Below are positions 1-7,351 of a stretch of DNA of 64,000 nucleotides, in pieces. The first letter of the stretch is position 1. Each line of letters begins with the position of its first letter. Source of the DNA: Pseudomonas umsongensis. Its GTDB lineage: Bacteria; Pseudomonadota; Gammaproteobacteria; Pseudomonadales; Pseudomonadaceae. Made by a program: the position numbers and the translations under genes. The notes below the pieces were generated by a model. The model worked only from the letters and a program-made list of their open reading frames with translations, did not search any database and was not told the origin of the DNA. The DNA lies in NCBI RefSeq assembly GCF_002236105.1, contig NZ_NIWU01000004.1:248001-312000 (forward strand), given 5' to 3'.

Positions 1-325
1 CCAGACCCTGATCATTTTTCCCGAAGGTACACGCACCCAGCCAGGCCAGGCGCCCGCCTTTCATCGGGGCGGCGCGGCAATTGCCGTGCGTGGTGCGAAA
101 ATCCTCAGCCCCGTGGTGATCCGGGTCAGCCCGACCACACTGACCAAGGCCGAACCCTGGTATCGGATCCCCAAGCGCCGCGTACACTTCAGTTTCCGTG
201 TGGGGGACGATATAGACCCCCAGGCCTTCGCCGCGCTCGGCCCGCCCCCCCTGGCCTCGCGCAAGCTCAACGATTACTTGCATTCTTACTTTATCAAGGA
301 GCTCGCCGAAGATGAGCAATCTTAA
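1..325 (+). CDS. Lysophospholipid acyltransferase, C-terminal part (ApeD-like)
   Basis: The reading frame is open from base 2 and is cut by the left edge. Near its start it carries FPEGTR, the glycerol-phosphate-binding motif of the PlsC/1-acyl-glycerol-3-phosphate acyltransferase family; the upstream HX4D catalytic motif would lie outside the window. The last codons overlap the start of the following acyl carrier protein gene by 14 bases, so it belongs to the same operon. In aryl polyene clusters such an acyltransferase is thought to help attach the polyene to a glycerolipid anchor. That role is inferred from the neighbours; the family call rests on one strong motif and the basic C-terminal region. 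Confidence 0.8.
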   Translation, partial: QTLIIFPEGTRTQPGQAPAFHRGGAAIAVRGAKILSPVVIRVSPTTLTKAEPWYRIPKRRVHFSFRVGDDIDPQAFAALGPPPLASRKLNDYLHSYFIKELAEDEQS

Positions 326-572
326 CCGTGAAATAAAAGATCTGATCATTGAAGCCCTCGGCCTCGAAGACATCAGCGCCGACGACATCGACGATCAGCA
401 GACCCTGTTCGGCGAAGGTTTGGGCCTGGACTCGGTGGACGCCCTGGAACTCGGCCTGGCCATCCAGAAAAAATACGGCATCAAGATCGATGCCGACGCC
501 AAGGACACGCGCAATCACTTCAGTAACGTGGCGAGCCTCGCGGCCTTCGTCACTGCAAAACAGGCAGCTTGA
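312..572 (+). CDS. Acyl carrier protein 1 (ApeE-like)
   Basis: This 86-residue acidic protein has the 4'-phosphopantetheine attachment motif GLDSVDALEL with the modified serine at residue 41. Its length and helical layout fit a stand-alone ACP. It would carry intermediates as thioesters in the cytoplasm during polyene synthesis. It overlaps the acyltransferase upstream and is followed after 9 bases by a second ACP. The GLDSVDALEL box resembles ACPs of type II polyketide and aryl polyene clusters more than the housekeeping AcpP (DSLD). Which steps each of the two ACPs serves cannot be read from the sequence. Confidence 0.9.
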   Translation: MSNLNREIKDLIIEALGLEDISADDIDDQQTLFGEGLGLDSVDALELGLAIQKKYGIKIDADAKDTRNHFSNVASLAAFVTAKQAA

Positions 573-581
573 GACCGGACC

Positions 582-836
582 ATGCAAACTCGTGACGACA
601 TTTTCAACACCCTGCGCGATGCCTTGGTCGAACTGTTCGAACTGGACCCGGACCGGGTGAGCCTCGAATCCAACCTGTACCAGGATCTGGAAATCGACAG
701 CATCGATGCGGTCGACCTGATCGATCACATCAAGCGCCAGACCGGCAAGAAAATCGCGGCCGAAGAATTCAAGTCGGTGCGTACCGTCAGCGACGTGGTC
801 GAGGCGGTCTACCGTCTGGTTCAACCGGCCGCATGA
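582..836 (+). CDS. Acyl carrier protein 2 (ApeF-like)
   Basis: This 84-residue ACP has the motif EIDSIDAVDL with the phosphopantetheine serine at residue 40. It differs clearly from the ACP just upstream, so the pair is not a recent tandem duplication. Aryl polyene clusters normally encode two ACPs, and one may be dedicated to starter loading or chain transfer. Its stop overlaps the start of the next gene by 4 bases (ATGA), a sign of translational coupling. Confidence 0.9.
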   Translation: MQTRDDIFNTLRDALVELFELDPDRVSLESNLYQDLEIDSIDAVDLIDHIKRQTGKKIAAEEFKSVRTVSDVVEAVYRLVQPAA

Positions 837-1378
837 GTCGATTGATCGGCCTCGGCTTACTGCTGGCTGGCCTGCTATACCCTTTTGCGGTGTATTTCGG
901 CATGGAGCATTTCGCCCCGTGGCAGTTCGGGTTGCTGCTGGGCAGCCTGTGGCTGGCACGCGCGCTGACCGGCAAGCGACGGCCAGGCAGTTCGTGGATG
1001 GCGGGCGTGGCCATCCTGTTCTGCCTGTTGCTGGCGTTGTTCGACAGCCCGGCACTGCTGCGCTGGTATCCGGTATTGATCAGCGCCTTCATGCTGGGGC
1101 TGTTCGGACTGAGCCTGAAGTACGGCCCACCGATGGTCGAACGCCTGGCCCGCCTGCGCGAAGCACATTTGCCCGCCAAGGCCATTCGCTATACCCGCCA
1201 GGTGACTATCGCCTGGTGTGTATTTTTCCTGTGCAACGGGATCTGCGCCGCAGCCCTGACACTGTGGGCGCCGCTGAGCTGGTGGATGCTGTACACCGGC
1301 CTGATCTCCTATGGATTGATAGGCCTGATGTTTGCCATTGAATGGCTAATACGCCAACGGGTAAGAGGCCGCGCATGA
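833..1378 (+). CDS. Membrane protein of aryl polyene clusters (COG4648/ApeG-like)
   Basis: This 181-residue protein is strongly hydrophobic, with about five or six candidate membrane helices (for example near residues 3-22, 55-75, 80-95 and 125-170) and no obvious catalytic motif. It is coupled by ATGA overlaps to the ACP gene before it and to the adenylation gene after it. Proteins of this size and hydrophobic profile occur at the same place in aryl polyene operons and are annotated as COG4648 family; their biochemical role is not known to me. Function is inferred only from context, perhaps as an inner-membrane scaffold for the pathway. Confidence 0.75.
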   Translation: MSRLIGLGLLLAGLLYPFAVYFGMEHFAPWQFGLLLGSLWLARALTGKRRPGSSWMAGVAILFCLLLALFDSPALLRWYPVLISAFMLGLFGLSLKYGPPMVERLARLREAHLPAKAIRYTRQVTIAWCVFFLCNGICAAALTLWAPLSWWMLYTGLISYGLIGLMFAIEWLIRQRVRGRA

Positions 1379-3054
1379 ACTGGATAAAACTTGAGCATCT
1401 GTTGCTCAAGGCCGAGCCGGGGCGAGCCGTGACGGCCGACCCGCAGCTTGATCACGCACAATTGCGCGAGCAGGCCCTGCGCCTGGCCGCCGGCTTGCAA
1501 ACCCGCGGTGTGCGGCGCATTGCCGTGCACCTCGAAGACGCCGCGGACCTGGCGATTGCCTTGTTGGGCGCCTGGCGCGCGGGGGTCAGCGTGTTGCTGC
1601 CGGCCGACTTGCAACCGCAAACCCGCCAGCGCTGGTCGGGTGAAGTCGATTTATGGCTCACCGATCAGCCCGACGACACACACCCGGGCGATTATCAGGA
1701 TGCGCCCCTTGGCGCCGCTGCCCTCGATCTTGACGGCTGCTCGCTGAGCCTGTGCACCTCCGGCTCCAGCGGCGAACCCAAGCGAATCGAAAAAACCCTG
1801 CGCCAGCTGGTCAATGAAGTCCAGGCCCTGGAACAGCTGTGGGGCGCCGACCTGGGCCCAGCCTGCATCATTGGCAGCGTCGCCACCCAGCACATCTATG
1901 GCTTGCTGTTCCGGGTACTGTGGCCACTGTGCGCGGGACGCCCGTTCGTTCGCAGACAACTGGCCTTCCCCGAAGACCTGCAGCGTGCCAGTCTCGAACA
2001 CCCGGCCTTCGCCTGGGTGGCCAGCCCGGCGCTGCTCAAGCGCATGGGCGACAACCTCGACTGGCCGGCGCTGAGCGCAGTACGTCGGGTGTTTTCCTCC
2101 GGTGGCGCATTGCCCGTCGAGGCCGCGCAGCGTCTGCATGAACGCCTGCACCAATGGCCGACGGAAATATTCGGCAGTTCGGAAACCGGCGGCATCGCCT
2201 GGCGGCAGGGTCAGTCACTGTGGCAACCCTTTGCTGGCGTCCAGTTGACCCAGGACAACGAGGGGGCTTTGCTCATCGCCTCGCCCTACTTGCCTGACGG
2301 CCATATCGAGCACACCGCCGATGCAGCGCGAATCGCGGCTGACGGCCGCTTCGAGTTGCTTGGACGACTGGACCGGATCGTCAAGCTGGAAGAGAAACGG
2401 ATCTCGCTGCCGATGCTGGAGCAGGCACTGATGGCCCACGACTGGGTGGCAGAAGCGCGCCTGGGTGTCGTCCAGGAAAACCGCGCCTCGCTGGGCGCCT
2501 TGTTGGTCCTGACTGACGCAGGCTTGCATGTGCTGCGCAATCAGGGCAGACGCACACTCACCGAACAACTGCGCCAACACCTGAGCCTGCATTGTGAAAC
2601 CCTGGCCTTGCCAAGGCGTTGGCGCCTGCTGCAACAAATGCCGCTGAATGCCCAGGGCAAACTACCCCAGGCCGACGTCGAAGCCGTGCTTCTGGCACCG
2701 CGCCCCAAGGCGCCTGTGGTGCTGGAACAGGTCGAAGCCAATGGCGAGTGGAGCCTGCAACTGGCCGTGCCGCCGGATCTTGCCTATTTCAGCGGGCACT
2801 TTCCCACAGCTCCCGTATTGCCCGGCGTGGTGCAGGTGGAGTGGGCGCTGCTTTTGGGCCAGCAACTGATGAACCTGCCACAGAAATTCGCCGGCATGGA
2901 GGTGCTGAAATTCCAGCAATTGGTGCGTCCCGGCGACGAAGTCCAACTGCACCTGCGCTTCGACCCAGCCCGCGGCAAGCTGTATTTCGCCTATCGCAAC
3001 GAAACCGCCACCTGTTCCAGTGGACGGATTTTGCTGGAGCCGGCACATGCATAA
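1375..3054 (+). CDS. Fused acyl/aryl-ACP ligase and hotdog dehydratase (ApeH-ApeI-like)
   Basis: The 559-residue protein has two parts. Residues 1 to about 440 form an ANL-superfamily adenylation domain with the P-loop CTSGSSGEPK at residues 127-136, FGSSETG further on, and GRLDRIVKLEEKRIS near the hinge. Residues about 450-559 form a FabA/FabZ-like hotdog domain with GHFPTAPVLPG, in which His475 is the likely catalytic base. The adenylation half probably activates an aryl acrylate or similar starter and loads it on an ACP; the hotdog half dehydrates 3-hydroxyacyl-ACP. The ATG at 1375 is chosen because it overlaps the stop of the previous gene (ATGA); a longer in-frame extension to 1342 lies inside that gene. 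Confidence 0.85.
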   Translation: MNWIKLEHLLLKAEPGRAVTADPQLDHAQLREQALRLAAGLQTRGVRRIAVHLEDAADLAIALLGAWRAGVSVLLPADLQPQTRQRWSGEVDLWLTDQPDDTHPGDYQDAPLGAAALDLDGCSLSLCTSGSSGEPKRIEKTLRQLVNEVQALEQLWGADLGPACIIGSVATQHIYGLLFRVLWPLCAGRPFVRRQLAFPEDLQRASLEHPAFAWVASPALLKRMGDNLDWPALSAVRRVFSSGGALPVEAAQRLHERLHQWPTEIFGSSETGGIAWRQGQSLWQPFAGVQLTQDNEGALLIASPYLPDGHIEHTADAARIAADGRFELLGRLDRIVKLEEKRISLPMLEQALMAHDWVAEARLGVVQENRASLGALLVLTDAGLHVLRNQGRRTLTEQLRQHLSLHCETLALPRRWRLLQQMPLNAQGKLPQADVEAVLLAPRPKAPVVLEQVEANGEWSLQLAVPPDLAYFSGHFPTAPVLPGVVQVEWALLLGQQLMNLPQKFAGMEVLKFQQLVRPGDEVQLHLRFDPARGKLYFAYRNETATCSSGRILLEPAHA

Positions 3055-3781
3055 CCCCTGCGCCGTCGTCCCGGTCTACAACCACGAGACCGCCATCACC
3101 ACCGTGGTCGATGCGCTGCTGGCCAACCACCTGCCGTGCATTCTGGTGGACGACGCCAGCAGCCCGCCCTGTGCCAGGGTGCTCGATCAACTGGCGCTGC
3201 GCGACAACGTGTATCTGATCCGCCTCGCCACCAACCAGGGCAAGGGCGGTGCGGTGATGACCGGTCTGCGGGAAGCCTCGCGCCTGGGCTTCAGCCACGC
3301 CTTGCAGGTGGACGCCGACGGCCAGCACGACCTGCAGGATGTGCGACGTTTTGTCGAACGCTCCCGCGCCCATCCCGACGCCGTGATCTGCGGCTATCCG
3401 CTGTATGACGACAGCGTGCCGAAGGGGCGTTTGTACGCCCGCTACCTGACCCACGTGATGGTGTGGATCAACACGCTGTCGCTGCAGATTCGCGACTCCA
3501 TGTGCGGCTATCGCCTCTATCCCTTGGCCCCGGTCCTGGCGTTGATCGAATCGGCGAAAATCGGCAAGCGCATGGACTTCGACTCGGACATCCTGGTCCG
3601 CCTCGCTTGGCGCGGGCAGCCGATGCAATGGCTGCAAACCAGAGTCCATTACCCGCTGGACGGTGTTTCGCATTTCCGCATGTTCCACGACAACGTACTG
3701 ATTACCAGCATGCACACCCGGTTGTTCTTCGGCATGCTGCTGCGCTCGCCGCTGATCCTCTGGCGTCGGTGGCGCACATGA
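3047..3781 (+). CDS. Family 2 glycosyltransferase (ApeJ-like)
   Basis: This 244-residue protein opens with a GT-A nucleotide-binding fold: a PVYNHE start, VDDASSPP, then VDADGQHD, whose DxD-type acidic cluster binds metal and sugar nucleotide. It resembles dolichyl-phosphate-mannose-synthase-like GT2 enzymes but lacks an evident C-terminal membrane domain. In an aryl polyene operon it probably adds a sugar to the lipid anchor. The ATG at 3047 overlaps the end of the ligase gene by 8 bases and is preceded by GGAG. Confidence 0.85.
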   Translation: MHNPCAVVPVYNHETAITTVVDALLANHLPCILVDDASSPPCARVLDQLALRDNVYLIRLATNQGKGGAVMTGLREASRLGFSHALQVDADGQHDLQDVRRFVERSRAHPDAVICGYPLYDDSVPKGRLYARYLTHVMVWINTLSLQIRDSMCGYRLYPLAPVLALIESAKIGKRMDFDSDILVRLAWRGQPMQWLQTRVHYPLDGVSHFRMFHDNVLITSMHTRLFFGMLLRSPLILWRRWRT

Positions 3782-4719
3782 ACGTCGACAAGCAACACTG
3801 GGCCGACCGCGAGGAGCGCGGCAGCTTCTGGCTGATGAAATTTACCGCGGTCGCCGCCAAGGTGCTTGGGCGTCGACTGCTGAGCCCGCTGCTGTACGGC
3901 ATCGTGTTGTACTTTTTCCTGTTCGGCCGCAGTGCCCGTCAAAGCGCCTGGGAGTATCAGCAACGACTCGCCGACTGGAGCGGTCGCGACGAACTGCGCC
4001 CGAGTCATTGGCGTGTATTCAGCCAGTTCATGGCCTTCGCCGACTCCCTGCTCGACAAGCTCGACGTGTGGAACGGCAAGCTGGGCATCGAGCACATCGA
4101 AATCATCGACCCGGCATTGCTGCGCAACCAGTTACGCGGCACGCGCGGGCAAATGCTGGTGGGCGCCCACCTGGGCAACCTCGAAGTCTGCCGCGCACTG
4201 GCGGAAATCGGCGAGAAGGTCACCATGAACGTGCTGGTGCACACCAAGCACGCCGAGCGATTCAACCGCTTGCTGGGCGAAGCCGGGGCGACCAATCTGC
4301 GACTGATCCAGGTCAGTGAACTGGACCCAGTGATCATGCTGCAACTGCACGAACGCCTGGAACGCGGCGAATGGCTGGCGATTGCCGGCGATCGCGTGCC
4401 GCTGCACGGCGGGCGCAGCGTGACCGTGGACTTCCTCGGCCATCCGGCAAAGTTCCCGCAAGGACCGTGGCTGCTGGCGGGGCTGCTGAAATGCCCGGTC
4501 CACCTGCTGCTGTGCCTGAAAAAGGCCGATGGCCATTATCGACTCACCCTCGAACCCTTCGCTGACGCGATCACCTGGAAACGCAGCGACCGCGAACAGG
4601 TCATACATCAGTGGGCCACCCGCTATGCCGAGCGCCTGAGTCACTATTGCCTCCAGGCACCTCGACAATGGTTCAACTTTTACCCTTTCTGGAAGACCGA
4701 TGACGACGCCAACGCTTGA
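3778..4719 (+). CDS. LpxL/HtrB-family acyltransferase (ApeK-like)
   Basis: The 313-residue protein has an N-terminal hydrophobic segment (about residues 30-50), then LVGAHLGNLEV, which is the H-x4-E catalytic motif of the LpxL/HtrB lauroyl-acyltransferase family, and GDRVPLHGGR, which fits the second substrate-binding block. It would transfer an acyl or polyenoyl chain from ACP to a lipid or sugar at the inner membrane. The start at 3778 overlaps the stop of the glycosyltransferase gene (ATGA). It is not the housekeeping lipid A acyltransferase, judging by its cluster location. Confidence 0.85.
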   Translation: MNVDKQHWADREERGSFWLMKFTAVAAKVLGRRLLSPLLYGIVLYFFLFGRSARQSAWEYQQRLADWSGRDELRPSHWRVFSQFMAFADSLLDKLDVWNGKLGIEHIEIIDPALLRNQLRGTRGQMLVGAHLGNLEVCRALAEIGEKVTMNVLVHTKHAERFNRLLGEAGATNLRLIQVSELDPVIMLQLHERLERGEWLAIAGDRVPLHGGRSVTVDFLGHPAKFPQGPWLLAGLLKCPVHLLLCLKKADGHYRLTLEPFADAITWKRSDREQVIHQWATRYAERLSHYCLQAPRQWFNFYPFWKTDDDANA

Positions 4720-6244
4720 GCCTGTAATCTTCGGCGAACGCCCTTTGCGCATCGACGATGTGCTGGCCCTGGCCAACCGCCAGGCGCCCACGCAGTTGCA
4801 GGGCGACCCGCAGTTCCGCCAGCGCATCGCCAAAGGCGCGCAGTTCCTCGACTCCCTGCTCGACAAGGAAGGCGTGATCTACGGCGTGACCACCGGCTAC
4901 GGCGATTCCTGCGTGGTCGCCGTGCCGTTGCATCACGTCGAGGCGTTGCCGCGTCATCTGTACACCTTCCACGGCTGCGGCCTGGGCAAATTGCTGGACG
5001 CGCAAGCCACTCGCGCGGTACTGGCGGCACGCTTGCAGTCGCTCTGCCAGGGTGTCTCCGGGGTGCGCGTGGAGCTGCTGGAACGCCTGCAGGCATTCCT
5101 TGAACACGACATCCTGCCACTGATACCAGAAGAAGGATCGGTCGGCGCCAGCGGTGATCTGACGCCGCTGTCGTACGTTGCCGCCACGCTGTCCGGCGAG
5201 CGTGAAGTGATCTATCGCGGCGAGCGCCGGCAAGCCGCCGATGTTCACCGCGAACTCGGCTGGCAGCCACTGGTGCTGCGTCCCAAGGAAGCCCTGGCAC
5301 TGATGAACGGTACCGCCGTGATGACCGGGCTCGCCTGCCTGGCCTACGCCCGCGCCGATTATCTGCTGCAACTGGCCACGCGCATCACCGCGCTGAACGT
5401 GGTAGCGCTGCAAGGCAACCCGGAACATTTCGACGAGCGCCTCTTCGCCGCCAAGCCACACCCTGGGCAGATGCAGGTCGCCGCCTGGTTGCGCAAGGAC
5501 CTGGCCATCGACGCGCCGACCGCACCGCTGCATCGCCTGCAGGACCGCTATTCGCTGCGTTGCGCACCGCATGTCCTCGGTGTGCTGGCCGACAGCCTGA
5601 ACTGGCTGCGCTCGTTCATTGAAATCGAACTCAACAGCGCCAACGACAACCCGATCATCGATGCCGAGGCCGAACGCGTGCTGCACGGTGGGCACTTCTA
5701 CGGCGGGCACATCGCGTTCGCCATGGACAGCCTGAAAAACCTCGTGGCCAACGTCGCCGACCTGCTGGATCGACAACTCGCCCTGTTGGTGGATGAGCGC
5801 TACAACCACGGTTTGCCCAGCAACCTGTCCGGGGCCACGGCCGACCGCGCCATGCTCAACCACGGCTTCAAGGCCGTGCAGATCGGTGCCAGCGCCTGGA
5901 CCGCCGAAGCGCTGAAAAACACCATGCCCGCCAGCGTGTTCTCGCGTTCTACGGAGTGCCACAACCAGGACAAGGTGAGCATGGGCACCATCGCCGCCCG
6001 TGATGCGATCCGCGTGTTGGAGCTGACCGAACAGGTCGCCGCCGCCACTTTGCTGGCTGCCAACCAAGGCGTCTGGTTGCGCGCCCAGGCCGAGGATGCG
6101 CGCCCACTGCCACCGGCTCTGGCGGCCATGCATGAAGCATTGGCCAAGGATTTCCCACCGGTCATCGAAGACCGTGCGCTGGAGGGCGAACTGCGCCTGT
6201 GCCTGCTACGTATCGCCGCACAACACTGGAGGCTGCATGCGTAG
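4700..6244 (+). CDS. MIO-type aromatic amino acid ammonia-lyase (HAL/TAL family)
   Basis: The 514-residue protein has the Ala150-Ser151-Gly152 triad in GSVGASGDLTPLSY that cyclises to the MIO electrophile. Other family landmarks are YGVTTGYG, LMNGTAVMTG, QDRYSLRC and NSANDNP. It would eliminate ammonia from an aromatic amino acid. At the place of the substrate-selectivity pair (Ser-His in histidine ammonia-lyase, His-Leu in bacterial tyrosine lyase, Phe-Leu in plant PAL) I read Phe90-His91, and HNQD at 421-424 is more PAL/TAL-like than the NQE of HutH. Its place in the operon suggests it supplies an aryl acrylate starter, not histidine breakdown. It overlaps the previous gene by 20 bases. Confidence 0.88.
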   Translation: MTTPTLEPVIFGERPLRIDDVLALANRQAPTQLQGDPQFRQRIAKGAQFLDSLLDKEGVIYGVTTGYGDSCVVAVPLHHVEALPRHLYTFHGCGLGKLLDAQATRAVLAARLQSLCQGVSGVRVELLERLQAFLEHDILPLIPEEGSVGASGDLTPLSYVAATLSGEREVIYRGERRQAADVHRELGWQPLVLRPKEALALMNGTAVMTGLACLAYARADYLLQLATRITALNVVALQGNPEHFDERLFAAKPHPGQMQVAAWLRKDLAIDAPTAPLHRLQDRYSLRCAPHVLGVLADSLNWLRSFIEIELNSANDNPIIDAEAERVLHGGHFYGGHIAFAMDSLKNLVANVADLLDRQLALLVDERYNHGLPSNLSGATADRAMLNHGFKAVQIGASAWTAEALKNTMPASVFSRSTECHNQDKVSMGTIAARDAIRVLELTEQVAAATLLAANQGVWLRAQAEDARPLPPALAAMHEALAKDFPPVIEDRALEGELRLCLLRIAAQHWRLHA

Positions 6245-6662
6245 CAAGGGAGTGCTCTACACCGATACGCAAATCCTCGTGCCGTTCTTCGACGTCGACA
6301 GGATGAACGTCGTCTGGCACGGCCATTACGTCAAATACTTGGAAATCGCCCGCTGCGCCTTGCTGGACAAGATCGGCCACAACTACACGGCAATGTCCGA
6401 ATCGGGCTATGCGTGGCCGGTGATCGACCTGCAATTGCGCTACATACGCGGTGCCCAGTTCGGCCAGACGCTCAACGTGCGCGCCAATCTGGTGGAATGG
6501 GAGAACCGGTTGAAGATCAATTACCTGATCAGCGACCTGGAAACCGGCGAACGCCTGACCCGTGGTGTTTCCGTACAGGTCGCCGTCGACATGAGCAATC
6601 GCGAAATGCAATTGGCCTCGCCGAAGGTATTTACCGACGCCGTGGCGAGGGCCTTACCATGA
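6237..6662 (+). CDS. 4HBT-type hotdog thioesterase (ApeL-like)
   Basis: This 141-residue protein has the 4-hydroxybenzoyl-CoA thioesterase signature DVDRMNVVWHGHYVKYLE near residues 19-36, where the first aspartates and the WHGHY block form the active site. It would hydrolyse or edit thioester intermediates of the polyene pathway. The ATG at 6237 overlaps the lyase stop by 8 bases. Its own TGA overlaps the ATG of the next gene. Confidence 0.85.
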   Translation: MRSKGVLYTDTQILVPFFDVDRMNVVWHGHYVKYLEIARCALLDKIGHNYTAMSESGYAWPVIDLQLRYIRGAQFGQTLNVRANLVEWENRLKINYLISDLETGERLTRGVSVQVAVDMSNREMQLASPKVFTDAVARALP

Positions 6663-7351
6663 TTTCCGGCCCTGTAGGAGCGAGCCTGCTCGCGATGGTC
6701 GCTAACGATGACGCTGGGCGCCTGTCACCCCGCGGTGCCCTCAGGTTTTTCGCGAGCATGCTCGCTCCTACAGTGTTCTGGCTGTTACTGGGCATTCCTG
6801 GGCTGGCCAACGCCTTCGATCTACAGCAGCTCAGCGAGCAACTGGCCAGGCCCGATGTCATCCATGGCAACTTCATTCAGGAAAAACGCCTGCGCGCCCT
6901 GCCCCAGCCACTGACCAGCAAGGGCACTTTCGTCCTGGCGAAGAATCACGGGTTGTTGTGGCTGCTGAAAACGCCGTTGCAACAGGACTACCGCATCACC
7001 CCCACAGGCATTGCCCGGCGTGATGCCAGCGGCTGGCAGATGTTGCCGGGCAAGAGCGCCGGCGCTGAGCAGAACCGCTTGTTCCTGGCCGTCCTGCAAG
7101 GCGACAGCAGCGGACTGCAACGGGATTTCGAGCTGGCGCTCAGTGGCGATGCACAAAACTGGACACTGAAGTTGACGCCACGCTCGATGCTGCTCAAGCA
7201 GGTGTTCAACCAGATCAACATCACCGGCGGCGAACTGGTCCACAGCATCGAGCTGCTGGAAACCCAAGGTGACAGCACGCTGTTGCGCATGCAAGACAGC
7301 ACCAGCGCGCAACCGTTAAGCGACACGGAGCAGCATGACTTTGCCGAGTGA
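6659..7351 (+). CDS. LolA-like periplasmic carrier with REP-derived N-terminus (ApeM-like)
   Basis: The 230-residue frame encodes a hydrophobic signal segment (VFWLLLGIPGLANA) followed by a mature domain with LSEQLARPDVIHGNFIQEKRL, typical of LolA-fold proteins that carry lipids or lipoproteins across the periplasm. The ATG at 6659 overlaps the thioesterase stop (ATGA) and has GAGGG upstream. Bases 6672-6773 of the coding region are an inverted pair of REP elements, which add about 33 unusual residues before the signal peptide. An in-frame ATG at 6758 would give a normal short signal peptide. The true start is therefore uncertain. It probably helps move the polyene lipid to the outer membrane. 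Confidence 0.8.
   Translation: MISGPVGASLLAMVANDDAGRLSPRGALRFFASMLAPTVFWLLLGIPGLANAFDLQQLSEQLARPDVIHGNFIQEKRLRALPQPLTSKGTFVLAKNHGLLWLLKTPLQQDYRITPTGIARRDASGWQMLPGKSAGAEQNRLFLAVLQGDSSGLQRDFELALSGDAQNWTLKLTPRSMLLKQVFNQINITGGELVHSIELLETQGDSTLLRMQDSTSAQPLSDTEQHDFAE
6672..6773. repeat. REP inverted pair inside the LolA-like gene
   Basis: Two REP units face each other: GTAGGAGCGAGCCTGCTCGC at the left and the complementary GCGAGCATGCTCGCTCCTAC at the right, separated by about 50 bases. The pair lies wholly within the coding frame that starts at 6659 and keeps that frame open. Confidence 0.9.
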
